Shown: piece after piece, positions 1 to 9,169 of the stretch
Position numbering within the stretch: position 1 is the first letter of the stretch
Layout: each line of letters opens with the position of its first letter
Source of the DNA: CAZVJA01 sp964626885
Lineage (GTDB): Bacteria; Planctomycetota; Planctomycetia; Planctomycetales; Planctomycetaceae
Assembly: GCA_964626885.1 (NCBI GenBank)
Contig: CAZVJA010000004.1
Span: 1-64,000 of the forward strand
Reading direction: 5' to 3'
DNA: 64,000 bases
Notes under the pieces: model-generated
Told to the model about the DNA's origin: nothing
What the model saw: only the letters and a program-made list of their open reading frames with translations
The model's database searches: none
Made by a program: the position numbers and the translations under genes

Positions 1-1226
1 CGTATGAATTCAAGACCGTTACACTCGTCTCTAACGCGGGGAAAAACAACCAGGTCAAAAACGCCGGTTGGGTCGAAATTCCGACTGGCTACGTCGGCGT
101 GGTGACCAACCTCACCGACAACCCGATCACGGGCGCGAAGACCGGCATTCAAGAAAAAGTGCTGCAGCCCGGCATCTACCCGATCAACCCGGCAGAACAA
201 CAGGTCGATATCGTCGAGGTCGGCTTCCGCGAGAAAAGCATTACGGCGGAGGTCCGCACGGACGCCAAGGGAAACCTGCTGCTTGACGATAGCGGCGAGC
301 CGGCGATCATCGACAACGAAAGCGGCATTACCTTCCCGTCGAACGACGGCTTCCCGATTCACATGGATTTCACCGCCATTTGGGGAATCATGCCGGACCA
401 GGCACCGAACGTGATCCGCCAATTCGGCAACGTCGATCAGGTCGAGACGAAGGTCGTCGTTCCGCAGATCGAAAGCATCTGCCGCAACATGGGATCAAAG
501 CTTGGCGCGGTGGAACTGCTCGTGGGAGAATCGCGTCAGAAGTTTCAGCAGGACACATCCGAAAATTTCAAGCGCATTCTACACGACAAGAACATTACAC
601 TGCTTTACGGGCTCGTGCGGCACATCTACATTCCACAGGAAGTCCGCGTACCAATTCAAGAGGCCTTCATCGCCGATGAGATGAAGCTCACGCTCGAACA
701 GCAACAGCAGACCACACGGACACAGGCGCTGCTCAAGGAAGCGACGGCAAAAGTCGAATTCGAGACGAACCGTATTCGCGTCGAGACCGAAAAGCGTGCG
801 GCAGAGACCTTAGCCACCGGACAGAAGACCGCGGCCGAAACCCGCGCCGAAACCCTAAAACTACAAGCCGCCATCGACAAGAAAACCGCCGAACTTGAAG
901 CGCAGGCGACGATCGTCGTCGGCGAGGCGACCTCCGGCGCGAAAAAAATGAGCGAGCAAGCGAAATCGCAGAAGTTTCAACTCGCCGTTGACGCATTCGG
1001 TTCGGGAACCGCCTACAACCAGTGGGTGTTCGCATCCGGCCTGCCCGAGGATCTCAAGCTGAACATGCTCTACGCCGGGCCGGGAACTTTCTGGACCGAC
1101 TTGAAGGGTTTCTCCGAGACCATACTCGGCCGAGAGGTACAGCAGTCACAGGGCAACATGCCACAACAGACCGAACGCCGAAAGCCGGCCACAAACCCGC
1201 GGACCGCAAAGCCGATGGAGAACTGA
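1..1226 (+). CDS. SPFH/band-7 domain protein (5' end cut by window)
   Basis: The reading frame is open from the window edge, so the true start lies upstream; the GTG codons near position 99 are internal. The visible N-terminal part resembles an SPFH (stomatin/prohibitin/flotillin) domain. A charged, Ala/Glu/Gln-rich coiled coil follows (about positions 690-960, with QQQQ and repeated ETLK/AETRAE-like heptads). It ends in a polar tail rich in Q, P and K. SPFH proteins typically form membrane-associated oligomeric scaffolds. Membrane anchor segments, if present, would lie upstream of the window. A hairpin terminator follows 49 bases after the stop. The family call is by pattern only; the subfamily (flotillin or prohibitin-like) is not resolved. 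Confidence 0.8.
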   Translation, partial: YEFKTVTLVSNAGKNNQVKNAGWVEIPTGYVGVVTNLTDNPITGAKTGIQEKVLQPGIYPINPAEQQVDIVEVGFREKSITAEVRTDAKGNLLLDDSGEPAIIDNESGITFPSNDGFPIHMDFTAIWGIMPDQAPNVIRQFGNVDQVETKVVVPQIESICRNMGSKLGAVELLVGESRQKFQQDTSENFKRILHDKNITLLYGLVRHIYIPQEVRVPIQEAFIADEMKLTLEQQQQTTRTQALLKEATAKVEFETNRIRVETEKRAAETLATGQKTAAETRAETLKLQAAIDKKTAELEAQATIVVGEATSGAKKMSEQAKSQKFQLAVDAFGSGTAYNQWVFASGLPEDLKLNMLYAGPGTFWTDLKGFSETILGREVQQSQGNMPQQTERRKPATNPRTAKPMEN

Positions 1227-1274
1227 GCGGAATAGGCGGCGACGAACATTCCGAGAACATTTCGACGAAGAGCG

Positions 1275-1304
1275 CCCCGCCGGTGAATACCGGTGGGGTT
1301 TTTC
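1275..1304 (+). terminator. Rho-independent terminator after the SPFH gene
   Basis: A 10-bp stem (1275-1284 with 1289-1298, one G-T pair) with a GAAT loop is followed directly by five T residues. It lies just downstream of the SPFH stop codon and separates that gene from the msrP-like gene. Confidence 0.85.
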
Positions 1305-1520
1305 TTGCGCTACGTGACATTTCATACTTGCACTGCGAATGCGAGAATCTTTCAGGAATTCCAATATTTTCGATGACACCTTTCGTGAAACCCGGCATCC
1401 CATACAATAGGCTCCGGGCCAAGGACCGAATCGACCTTGATACGGAGCGGTTGGTCAGATAAACGAGAACCGTGTTTGTGTATCGAGGGAGTGACGCCGA
1501 ACGAGACGGGATGAATCGTC

Positions 1521-2516
1521 ATGCACTATTTCATTCGCAAGCCGTGGGATCGGCCGCAGCGCGAGCATACGCCGTTCGAGGTCTTCCTGAATCAGCGACA
1601 GCATCGTCGCGAATTCCTGAAGACGATCGGCATCGGCGCCGCGGGGATAGGGCTGTCGAGCTATCTTTCCGGTTGTGCCCGACCGACCGATGACGAAATT
1701 GCGAAGGCTGGCGCCGTCGAGCAGATCCCGGTCGCAAAGTCCGGCACCTTCCCCCCAAAACGAAATGACAAGTTCGAGTATGGACGGGAAGAGACGGCGA
1801 AACGTGACGCCGCCGAATATACAAATTTCTACGAGTTCTCATCGCGAAAGGACAATTGGCGGTACGTATCCCAATTTCGTCCCAGCCCGTGGACGCTGGA
1901 GGTGGAGGGCGAATGTGCGAAGCCGCGCAAGTTCGATCTGGACGACATTTATAAATCTTTCTCACATGAAGAACGGCACTATCGGCATCGCTGTGTCGAG
2001 ACATGGGCCATGTGCGTCCCCTGGACCGGTTTCCCGCTTCGTGAATTGCTCAAAATGGTCGAACCAAAGCCGTCGGCGCGGTATGTCGTCTTTCAAACCT
2101 TCGAGCGGCGCGATGAAGCGCCCGGCTTTGATCGCGACCCTCGACTCCCATGGCCCTACACCGAAGGGCTCACCATCGACGAAGCGATGAACGAATTGGC
2201 CTTTCTGGCCGTCGGTGTCTACGGCGAACCGTTGCCCAAGCAGCATGGCGCACCGCTCCGGCTTGTCGTGCCGTGGAAATACGGCTTCAAGAGCGCGAAG
2301 TCGCTCGTGAAGATCACGCTCAGTTCCACTCAGCCAGCCACCTTCTGGAACACGGTGGCCTCGAACGAATACGATTTTCAGGCGAACGTGAACCCAGACA
2401 TCCCACATCCGCGGTGGAGCCAGCGGACCGAATGGATGCTCGGCACCCGCAAGCGATTTTCGACCGTGAAATACAACGGGTACGGCGATTTTGTTGGGGG
2501 CCTGTATCCCACGTGA
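1521..2516 (+). CDS. msrP: Protein-methionine-sulfoxide reductase catalytic subunit, MsrP/YedY-like
   Basis: This is a 331-residue Tat-exported molybdopterin enzyme of the sulfite-oxidase fold. The N-terminus is typical of MsrP (HYFIRKPWDRP), with a twin-arginine motif HRREFLKTIG at residues 28-37, a hydrophobic stretch, and Cys52 just after it. The molybdenum-ligand Cys is in HRCVETWAM at residue 158, followed by the expected VPWTGFPL. In known systems MsrP repairs oxidised methionines in periplasmic proteins and takes electrons from the membrane haem protein MsrQ. No msrQ gene is adjacent, so the electron donor is not shown here. It stands alone between a terminator and a convergent gene. 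Confidence 0.93.
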   Translation: MHYFIRKPWDRPQREHTPFEVFLNQRQHRREFLKTIGIGAAGIGLSSYLSGCARPTDDEIAKAGAVEQIPVAKSGTFPPKRNDKFEYGREETAKRDAAEYTNFYEFSSRKDNWRYVSQFRPSPWTLEVEGECAKPRKFDLDDIYKSFSHEERHYRHRCVETWAMCVPWTGFPLRELLKMVEPKPSARYVVFQTFERRDEAPGFDRDPRLPWPYTEGLTIDEAMNELAFLAVGVYGEPLPKQHGAPLRLVVPWKYGFKSAKSLVKITLSSTQPATFWNTVASNEYDFQANVNPDIPHPRWSQRTEWMLGTRKRFSTVKYNGYGDFVGGLYPT

Positions 2517-2591
2517 ACCAACCCGCCAGCTTTGGTGTACGTTAAGACTCTGCAACACCCCAGTTTGGTCTTGCCGACGTTGTTCCGCGAT

Positions 2592-3080
2592 TTACTCGGG
2601 GTCATCCAACCCGAACAGATCGTCGAGTTCATCGCCGAAGCTGGAGCGATCCTCAACGTCCCCTTCCATGAACGGCGGGCGTAGGGAACTTGGCCCGTCC
2701 CCCAGCCGGTTCTTCCAGAAAAAATTCGGCGCGGTATTGTCGGAAGCGGTGGAATCGTCCGACGACGTGGAGAGTTCTCGCTGTGATGCAGCCGCAGCAA
2801 GTAATCGTATTCTGCGGCCGCGCGGGTCATCTTGCGATTCAGGCGCGTGCAGCGAGCGAATGCGGAAATCATCCCACACGAGCGTGTAGACAAAACACGG
2901 TTCCCCTTCCGCGCTGTAAGCGGCCGGCTGGCTTTCCCAAAAGCTCAGGCAGCGTCCACGCGGTGGGTCGGTATACAGCTTTTGTTTGCACTGCGGACAG
3001 ACCAAGCCGACGGGACTCATCTGGTCCTCGAAGAGCTGGTGTGTCAAGCAACGCGTGAATTGGTCGCGCTCGTCAGCCAT
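2592..3080 (-). CDS. Hypothetical protein with N-terminal CPQC zinc-ribbon-like motif
   Basis: The 162-residue product has Cys11, then CPQC at residues 28-31 and GRC at 42-44, suggesting a small metal-binding knuckle. The C-terminal half is Ser/Asp-rich and ends in an acidic tail (DELDDLFGLDDPE) that looks disordered. No known family was recognised. It is convergent with msrP (75 bases between stops) and divergent from the XDH-like operon. The Cys pattern, acidic tail and lack of a competing gene support it as real, but the start is not proven. Confidence 0.6.
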   Translation of the reverse strand: MADERDQFTRCLTHQLFEDQMSPVGLVCPQCKQKLYTDPPRGRCLSFWESQPAAYSAEGEPCFVYTLVWDDFRIRSLHAPESQDDPRGRRIRLLAAAASQRELSTSSDDSTASDNTAPNFFWKNRLGDGPSSLRPPFMEGDVEDRSSFGDELDDLFGLDDPE

Positions 3081-3345
3081 ACCTTCATCGTACCGAGGGG
3101 CAGAGGGACATTTCCAGAGGCGCGCCGAACATTACAAACGTACCGGCTTTCTCGAAGGCCGAGGCGCGAATCGGCTGGAAACTTCGTTAGTACCGTAACA
3201 TCGATCGCACTTACAATCGGTCCAAGCCGTGCAATCCGCATAATTGAAAAATTCGTCAAATCCTTGTTTCACGGAAGCAACCCGGTACAATGCGGCAAAG
3301 ATTTCGTCTCGCAACACCGTTAACTGTTGAGGGAGAGCGACATCC

Positions 3346-3972
3346 ATGTCGAGTCATCAAGGCCAAAACAGGAGCGGACCGGAGTTCAACCGCCGCGATT
3401 TTCTCAAAGGGTCGGGAGCCGCAATGGCGGCCACCGCCATCGCGACCTCCGCAGAGGATGTATCCGCCGAGGAGCAAAAGAAGCCGAACGTGGTTTCTTC
3501 CAAAGTGGGAAAGGTGACGTTAAACGTCAACGGCAAGGATCACACGCTGATGATCGAGCCGCGGGTCACCTTGCTCGATGCCCTGAGGAACGATCTGAAC
3601 TACACGGGCTGCAAGGAAGTCGATGATCGGAGTGCGGCCGGGGCCGACACAATCCTCATCGACGGCAAACCGGTGCTCGCCGGATCGCGACTGGCGATTG
3701 AATGCCAGGGGATGAAGATCACCACTGTTGAGTCGTTGGTCCAGGACGGACACGTCGACGACGTTGTGGCGGGGTTCGTCAAGCATGACGCTCTGCAGTG
3801 CGGCTTCTGCACCCCCGGCTTTGTGATGGCCACCCGCGCCTTCCTCAATAAGCATCCCAAAGCGACGCTGGAGGAAATTCGCAAGGGACTCGGCGGCAAT
3901 ATCTGCCGTTGCGGCACGTATCACGGCATCACGCAGTGTGCCCTTGAGATCGCTCAAAAAGGAGGTGCGTGA
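3346..3972 (+). CDS. XDH/CO-dehydrogenase-type iron-sulfur subunit lacking plant-type cluster ligands
   Basis: This 208-residue small subunit of a xanthine-dehydrogenase-like molybdenum hydroxylase begins with a Tat signal (NRRDFLKGS, residues 15-23), so the enzyme is probably exported. The C-terminal helical [2Fe-2S] domain is intact: CGFCTPGF and CRCGTY are both present. In the N-terminal ferredoxin-like domain, however, the ligand loop reads GCKEVDDRSAAGADT where the family has Cys at the D, A and D positions, and the later ligand is Gly in VLAGSRLAIEC. All four expected ligands are therefore absent while the surrounding sequence is well kept. It heads the operon with the Mo and FAD subunits. 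The ATG at 3346 follows GGGAGAG. Confidence 0.9.
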   Translation: MSSHQGQNRSGPEFNRRDFLKGSGAAMAATAIATSAEDVSAEEQKKPNVVSSKVGKVTLNVNGKDHTLMIEPRVTLLDALRNDLNYTGCKEVDDRSAAGADTILIDGKPVLAGSRLAIECQGMKITTVESLVQDGHVDDVVAGFVKHDALQCGFCTPGFVMATRAFLNKHPKATLEEIRKGLGGNICRCGTYHGITQCALEIAQKGGA

Positions 3973-3974
3973 CC

Positions 3975-6188
3975 ATGGCCGAACGCAAAGTTTCCTGGAA
4001 GCCCCGCAACGAAAATATGATTCTCGGTACGCGAGTCCAACGCCTCGACGGCATTGCCAAAGCATCTGGACAGGCAAAGTACGCGGCTGACATCAATTCT
4101 CCCGGAACCCTGTACGCCAAGGTTCTGACCTGCAAACACGCCCATGCGAAGATCGCGCGGCTGAACGTAGAACCGGCGAAGAAAGTCCCCGGTGTGCATG
4201 CCGTGCACATTTTCCGAGACACCGGCACGGAGCTCTTCAGCGACGGCACACCGATTGTCGCGGTGGCGGCGGACCGCCCGGAAATTGCCGACGACGGGAT
4301 CCGGGCAATCGAGATCGAATACCAGGTGCTGCCGCACTTCGTCGATGAAGCTAATCTCGAGGCAGCAACGAAACTCGATGCCGAAAACCTCAATGAAAAA
4401 GGGGAATTGAAACCCGAGGCGGCCGCGAAGGGGCAACTCAAACGCCTCAAGCCGCAAGGGGAAAATAAGAAAGGTGATGTTGCGGGAGCGCTCAAAGGGG
4501 CGAAGGTGGTGCATAAGGGGCACTACGGCATCGACACGATCAGCCATATGTGCATGGAGACTCACGGCTCCCATTGCGAATGGAACGGTGACCAGCTCAC
4601 GGCACACCTCTCAACGCAGAACGTGTACGGCACCCCCGGGCAGTTCGCAGGACCGCTCGGCGTTGATCAAGCAAACGTGACGGTCATCTGTAACTACATC
4701 GGCGGCGGATTCGGTTCGAAGTTCGCAGCGGATGAATGGGGTGTCGCGTGTGCGAAGATGGCCAAGGACGCTGGCAGACCAGTTCGCCTAATGCTCGACC
4801 GCGCGACGGAACTCAAGTTCCCAGGAACGCGTCCGTCGGGATATGCCGACGTCACCGTCGCGGCTGATGCAGAGGGAAACATCCTCGCTTGGGACTCGCA
4901 TCACTGGGGGACCAGCGGCAGCAAGGGGGGAACGGTCGACCTGCGGCAATATCCCTACCTGTTCGAGTTCGAAAACTACAATCGCAAGGCAACAGGCCTC
5001 GCCTGCGACACTGGCGACAACCGCGCTTGGCGAGCGCCGAACCATCCGCAATTGTGCGCTATCACACACACCGCAATTGACGACGTCGCCATCAAACTCG
5101 GGATGGACAGTTACGACGTCTTTCTCAAGAACCTCAAGTACCTGAGCGGCAAAAACACCGCATCGCCGGAAGTCTACGCGGACGAAATGCAGATCGCCGC
5201 GAAGCTCATCGACTGGAAGGCGAAGTGGCATCCGGCGGGAAAAGGAGGAGGTGGCGCAGTCAAGCAAGGCGTCGGCCTGGCTCTGCATACCTGGGGAGGC
5301 GGCTCGGTCGCCGCGACCTGCGTGGTAAAGGTCAACCCCGACGGCTCCGTCGAGAGTACCGCCGCCAGCCAGGATCTGGGCACCGGTACCCGCACCGCAA
5401 TCGGAATCGTACTGGCCGAAACCTTCGGCATTCCACTCTCGATGGTGAAGGTCAACATTGGGTCGAGCAAGTACCCTGCCTCGAACGGGTCCGGCGGCAG
5501 CATCACAATCGGCAGCGTTTCTGGGCCGAATCGCCGGGCGTCGCTCGAAGCGCTCTGGAAAATCTTCGATCTCGTGGCGGCCAAGTACAACGTTTCAGCG
5601 GACTCTTTGACGGCCAAGGATGCGAAAATCTGGTCGGGTGATAAGGAAGTCTGCACCTGGAAGCAGGCGGCCTCACTCGTCGGCCCAATGGGGCTCGAAG
5701 TGAAGGGGGAAGGTCCAAAGAACGACGGTCTCACCGACCAGCGTGTCGGCGGCGTACAGATGGCTGACGTGTCGGTCGATACGGAGACCGGCGTGATCCG
5801 CATTAACAAATTCGTCTGCGTCCAGGACTGCGGAACGATCATCAACCTGATGGCCGCCGAAAGCCAGGTCTATGGCGGCATCATTATGGGAATTGCTTAC
5901 TCGCTCTCCGAACACCGGATCATGGATAATAACACTGGCCGGTACATCAACGCCGACCTCGAGAACTACAAACTCCCGAGGATCGGAGACATTGGCGAAC
6001 TTGTCGTCGAAATGTACCAGCCCGACAGCGTCTATGGGCGAGGCGTCATCGGATTGGGCGAACCGCCGGTCATTTCGACCGCGGGCGCCATTTCCAACGC
6101 TGTCGCGAACGCGACCGGAGTCCGCGTTCCCGTCGTTCCTTTGACCCCGCAACGAGTGATCGAAGCGCTGAAAGGAGCCCAGGCATGA
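3975..6188 (+). CDS. XDH/aldehyde-oxidase-family molybdopterin-binding subunit
   Basis: The 737-residue large subunit carries the molybdenum cofactor. It contains the GGGFGSKF cofactor motif, a RAPNHPQ segment matching the family's substrate-channel region, and the catalytic glutamate in GLGEPP about 42 residues from the end. The start is taken as ATG 3975, preceded by GGAGG with a 9-base spacer; a GTG at 3969 overlaps the upstream stop but is too close to that Shine-Dalgarno. It has no signal peptide and would have to be co-exported with the Tat-bearing small subunit, as in PaoABC-type enzymes. The substrate cannot be read from sequence. Its FAD partner starts within its stop codon. Confidence 0.93.
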   Translation: MAERKVSWKPRNENMILGTRVQRLDGIAKASGQAKYAADINSPGTLYAKVLTCKHAHAKIARLNVEPAKKVPGVHAVHIFRDTGTELFSDGTPIVAVAADRPEIADDGIRAIEIEYQVLPHFVDEANLEAATKLDAENLNEKGELKPEAAAKGQLKRLKPQGENKKGDVAGALKGAKVVHKGHYGIDTISHMCMETHGSHCEWNGDQLTAHLSTQNVYGTPGQFAGPLGVDQANVTVICNYIGGGFGSKFAADEWGVACAKMAKDAGRPVRLMLDRATELKFPGTRPSGYADVTVAADAEGNILAWDSHHWGTSGSKGGTVDLRQYPYLFEFENYNRKATGLACDTGDNRAWRAPNHPQLCAITHTAIDDVAIKLGMDSYDVFLKNLKYLSGKNTASPEVYADEMQIAAKLIDWKAKWHPAGKGGGGAVKQGVGLALHTWGGGSVAATCVVKVNPDGSVESTAASQDLGTGTRTAIGIVLAETFGIPLSMVKVNIGSSKYPASNGSGGSITIGSVSGPNRRASLEALWKIFDLVAAKYNVSADSLTAKDAKIWSGDKEVCTWKQAASLVGPMGLEVKGEGPKNDGLTDQRVGGVQMADVSVDTETGVIRINKFVCVQDCGTIINLMAAESQVYGGIIMGIAYSLSEHRIMDNNTGRYINADLENYKLPRIGDIGELVVEMYQPDSVYGRGVIGLGEPPVISTAGAISNAVANATGVRVPVVPLTPQRVIEALKGAQA

Positions 6189-7180
6189 AACCGTTTGAAT
6201 TCGCCAATCCGCAAACCGAGGCGGAAGCGCTCGATCTGCTGAACGACCACGACGGCCAAACGGCCGTGCTCGCCGGCGGGACTGATCTTATCAGCCTGAT
6301 GCAGCGCGAACTCGTTTCGCCGAAGCGGGTCGTCAATCTGAAAAGCGTGTCGTCCTTGACGGGAGTGCAGCAGTTCGATGGCGGCCTGATGATCGGCGCG
6401 CTGACGACGCTGGAAGACCTCTTTGAGAACCCCCTGCTCCGCGAACACAAATCGCTTGGGCACGTCGTTGACGCCACGCATTCCATTCAAGTGCAGTCGA
6501 TGGGAACAGTCGGCGGCGATCTCTGTTTGCTCCCCAACTGCTGGTACTTCCGTAGCGGGTACGGGCTACTGGCCTTGCAGAACGGCAAGTCGCTCGTCGC
6601 AGATGGGGATAACCGCTATCACGCAATTCTTGGCAACCAGGGACCGGCGAAGTTCGTCAGCGCGTCACGATTTGCTCCCGCTCTCATTGCCTGGGGGGCA
6701 AAGTTGCGAATCATTGGTCCCGAGCCGGAACGCGCGGAGATCGTGCCGCTGGAATATTTCCATATCACGCCCAAAGTCGAGTCGCACGGCGTGACGATCC
6801 TCAAGCCTGGACAGTTGATCTCGCACATCTTGATCCCCGAAGCGGCGCAGACGCAAAGCGCGTCGTACGAGGTGATGCAAATGGAAGGGCTCGACTGGCC
6901 GCTGGCCGCCGCGGCTGCCTGCGTCGAACTGGAAGGGGGAATCGTTCGCGATGCCCGCATTGTGATGGGACACGTCGCACCGGTGCCGTGGGTCGCCCGC
7001 GAGGCGGCAGCAATGCTTGTCGGCGGTCCGCTCGATGAACGGACGGCGTCCCGCGCCGGCGATTTGGCTGTTGCGACGGCAACGCCCCTCTCGAACAACG
7101 CGTATAAGGTTCAACTCGCCCGCACCGCGGTCAAACGGGCCCTGCTCCGCGCGACCGATCAGCTTGAAGGAGTTCTCTGA
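6185..7180 (+). CDS. XDH/CoxM-type FAD-binding subunit
   Basis: The 331-residue medium subunit has the FAD-binding motifs AGGTDLISLM (near residue 30) and SMGTVGGDLC (near residue 106), followed by a CO-dehydrogenase flavoprotein C-terminal domain. The LPNCWYFR segment matches the planctomycete-like version of the family. The Cys-rich insertion that carries a [4Fe-4S] cluster in PaoB-type subunits is not seen. It overlaps the Mo subunit by four bases (ATGA) and has an AAGGAG ribosome site, so it is translationally coupled. Because the small subunit lacks the cluster that normally hands electrons to FAD, the redox role of this flavin is an open question. Confidence 0.92.
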   Translation: MKPFEFANPQTEAEALDLLNDHDGQTAVLAGGTDLISLMQRELVSPKRVVNLKSVSSLTGVQQFDGGLMIGALTTLEDLFENPLLREHKSLGHVVDATHSIQVQSMGTVGGDLCLLPNCWYFRSGYGLLALQNGKSLVADGDNRYHAILGNQGPAKFVSASRFAPALIAWGAKLRIIGPEPERAEIVPLEYFHITPKVESHGVTILKPGQLISHILIPEAAQTQSASYEVMQMEGLDWPLAAAAACVELEGGIVRDARIVMGHVAPVPWVAREAAAMLVGGPLDERTASRAGDLAVATATPLSNNAYKVQLARTAVKRALLRATDQLEGVL

Positions 7181-7182
7181 CC

Positions 7183-7401
7183 ATGCCTGAAGATCTCCAC
7201 ATCCACAAGAACGGCGAGCGCTGCCGATATCTCCTCTCGAAGGGCCTGTACCTCAACGCCGGACTCCCCCCAGGAGAGGAGGTTACCGGCGACGGCTACT
7301 TCTGGTGCGGCCGAAATCAGTCGCAGCGCGGACCTGATAATCACGTGTGTGATCTCGACGTCTGCTGTAATGCCGCGCGGCGATGTTACGAAGCTCGGTG
7401 A
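7183..7401 (+). CDS. Small Cys-rich protein of the XDH-like operon
   Basis: The 72-residue product starts two bases after the FAD subunit stop, with GAAGGAG upstream, so it is clearly in the operon. It has six cysteines (14, 42, 56, 61, 62, 68), most clustered at the C-terminus in a C-x4-CC-x5-C arrangement. It has no signal peptide or membrane segment. No known family was recognised. Position and cysteines suggest an accessory, metal-binding or redox protein for the molybdenum enzyme, but this is inference. A terminator follows. Confidence 0.7.
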   Translation: MPEDLHIHKNGERCRYLLSKGLYLNAGLPPGEEVTGDGYFWCGRNQSQRGPDNHVCDLDVCCNAARRCYEAR

Positions 7402-7442
7402 CGGCCGGGCGACGGCGAGAATTCGAAACGACCGTATGAGTT

Positions 7443-7470
7443 AAGCCCACTGACGGCTGTTGGTGGGCTT
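7443..7470 (+). terminator. Hairpin terminator of the XDH-like operon
   Basis: A perfect 8-bp stem AAGCCCAC/GTGGGCTT with a 12-base loop lies 41 bases after the last gene of the operon. The T-tract is weak (CATCTCT), so termination may be partial. Confidence 0.6.
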
Positions 7471-7598
7471 CATCTCTAGGTTCAGCGCCGAATCACCTTG
7501 ACGATCCGCACGATGCGTGCCAGAATCGACCTGTACAGCGGTGGCGTGGAGCCGTTCCGCCGGTCTTTGGTGTCGAACTGATAGAAGGAACCCACCCC

Positions 7599-8270
7599 AT
7601 GCGTCTTCTTCAACTTTCGGCCTTGTTCGCGCTATTTGGTATGCTCGTGATTCCTGCTCAGGGGGCTGAAATCAGCGGCGAATATCTGGAAGCGCGCACT
7701 TGCGACGTCTACACCGGCCCCTGTTTTGCGAACGCCCAATATGGGCTCGCCGGGAAGGAAGCCGTGATGGCCTGGAAAGTTGAAAAAGGAAGCTGGAAGG
7801 GAATCCCGTTAAGTGGACTGGGCGCGGCGCTGATCGTCAATTCCGAAGGAACCCTGGGTTATGATGGCGTCTTTCCCATGAAGGCCGGGAAGATTCGTTC
7901 GGTGATTCTGGTCGACAGTGCCGCCAACGAGAAGCAGCAGGAGGCTCTCGTCAGTTTTGTCAAAGATTCCGCCAAGGATCTCGCTTGCACAGTCGCGCGT
8001 GTCGATAAAGCACCGATCACGCTGACGAACGACCACGTTGAAGGACGGGGCTTGTTCGAAGCAGGCAAACTCGCGAAGATCGAGACGAGGGGACTGAAGA
8101 GCGGAGACTGCATCTGTACCAATGAAATGGTCTATTACAAGCCACTGACCGAAGTCGAGAACTCCCACCCCGCCTTTGCCAAGACGATGAGCTTTCAGGG
8201 GGAGGGACTTAACAGCACCTGGACCAACTACAACCTGCGGAGTGCCTATCTCGCAACCTTCCGCAGGTAG
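7599..8270 (+). CDS. Secreted DUF1326 domain protein
   Basis: The 223-residue product has a signal peptide (LLQLSALFALFGMLVIPAQG-A) and matches DUF1326: the mature protein starts ISGEYLEARTCDVYTGPCFAN and has the later conserved CICTNEMVYY segment. The function of DUF1326 is not established. The Cys residues (TCDVYTGPC and CIC) could bind a metal. It is a single-gene unit, with hairpins on both sides (7443-7470 and 8314-8344) and an AGAAGGAA ribosome site. Confidence 0.85.
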   Translation: MRLLQLSALFALFGMLVIPAQGAEISGEYLEARTCDVYTGPCFANAQYGLAGKEAVMAWKVEKGSWKGIPLSGLGAALIVNSEGTLGYDGVFPMKAGKIRSVILVDSAANEKQQEALVSFVKDSAKDLACTVARVDKAPITLTNDHVEGRGLFEAGKLAKIETRGLKSGDCICTNEMVYYKPLTEVENSHPAFAKTMSFQGEGLNSTWTNYNLRSAYLATFRR

Positions 8271-8313
8271 GCTTTCCGCCGCATGCTCGCGGCCGATATC
8301 GCCATCCAAATCG

Positions 8314-8344
8314 ACCCGGTCTCGAAAGAAGACCGGGTTTTTTC
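8314..8344 (+). terminator. Rho-independent terminator after the DUF1326 gene
   Basis: A 9-bp stem ACCCGGTCT/AGACCGGGT with a 7-base loop is followed by six T residues. It separates the DUF1326 gene from the four-gene chain that contains mch. Confidence 0.9.
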
Positions 8345-8488
8345 GTCCGTTTGCGGGACTTGCTCCCTCGCCTGGTTCGGGGCACAACCTCGGGACTGGG
8401 TTTTGGCCCCCTGCTCGACTAGAATCAAGAAGGTGGCTTGACAAATGAAAGCAAAACGCGACCGACAGCATCGAATGGAGAATGCGTG

Positions 8489-9169
8489 ATGAAATATTGG
8501 TTATTTGCCCCCTTAGCGTTTGTCGTTACGGCGACCATCGCCAACGGTGCAGACGCTCCTCACAAGCTGGCCAACGTCGAAAAGCTCCCCGAAGGACTGG
8601 CCGCACCGATCGCCTCTGCGCTGAATCCCAAGGGTTACAGTGTGACGGGGACCGATGGCGCGGTCTGCGAGGTATGGTTTGTGAAGGAAGTCCCTCTCAA
8701 GCCGGGTTTCTCACCCAGCCTGAGCGTGAAGTATCCTCTCACTCCAGGCACATTGATCGGTGCGATCCGCGTTACTGGTAAGGGGCCGTTCACCGACTTT
8801 CGCGACACACAGATGAAACCTGGTGTGTATACATTGCGCTATGGCCAACAGCCTGCGGACGGCAATCATCTCGGCACGAGCGACGTGGCCGACTTTCTGT
8901 TGGCAATTCCCGCATCAGCGGACTCCGATCCGAAGCCGATCGGAGTCGCCGATCAGTTGAATAAATCAAGTGCGAAGGCGTCCGGCACGACGCACCCGGC
9001 AATCTTCCTGTTGCTCTCGGCGGAAGAGAAAAAGGCCGATAAACCGGAACTCCTACACGATGACGATCACGATTACTGGATCCTCTCCGTGTCGATCGAA
9101 GGTAAAGAGGGGGAGAAGAAAATTCCCCTGCCGATTCGGCTCGTTACCGTCGGAAAATCAGAGGCATGA
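8489..9169 (+). CDS. Secreted hypothetical protein, first gene of the mch chain
   Basis: The 226-residue product starts at ATG 8489 (MKYWLFAPLAFVV), chosen because it gives a clean signal peptide (cleavage near NGA-DA) and has GGAG eight bases upstream; an in-frame start at 8438 is less likely. The mature part contains beta-rich stretches such as GVYTLRYGQQPADGNHLGTSD, shortened here as GVYTLRYG near residue 110 and DVADFLLAIP after it. This looks like a planctomycete-conserved exported family, but no function is recognised. The stop overlaps the next start by four bases, linking it to the C1 genes. Confidence 0.75.
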   Translation: MKYWLFAPLAFVVTATIANGADAPHKLANVEKLPEGLAAPIASALNPKGYSVTGTDGAVCEVWFVKEVPLKPGFSPSLSVKYPLTPGTLIGAIRVTGKGPFTDFRDTQMKPGVYTLRYGQQPADGNHLGTSDVADFLLAIPASADSDPKPIGVADQLNKSSAKASGTTHPAIFLLLSAEEKKADKPELLHDDDHDYWILSVSIEGKEGEKKIPLPIRLVTVGKSEA

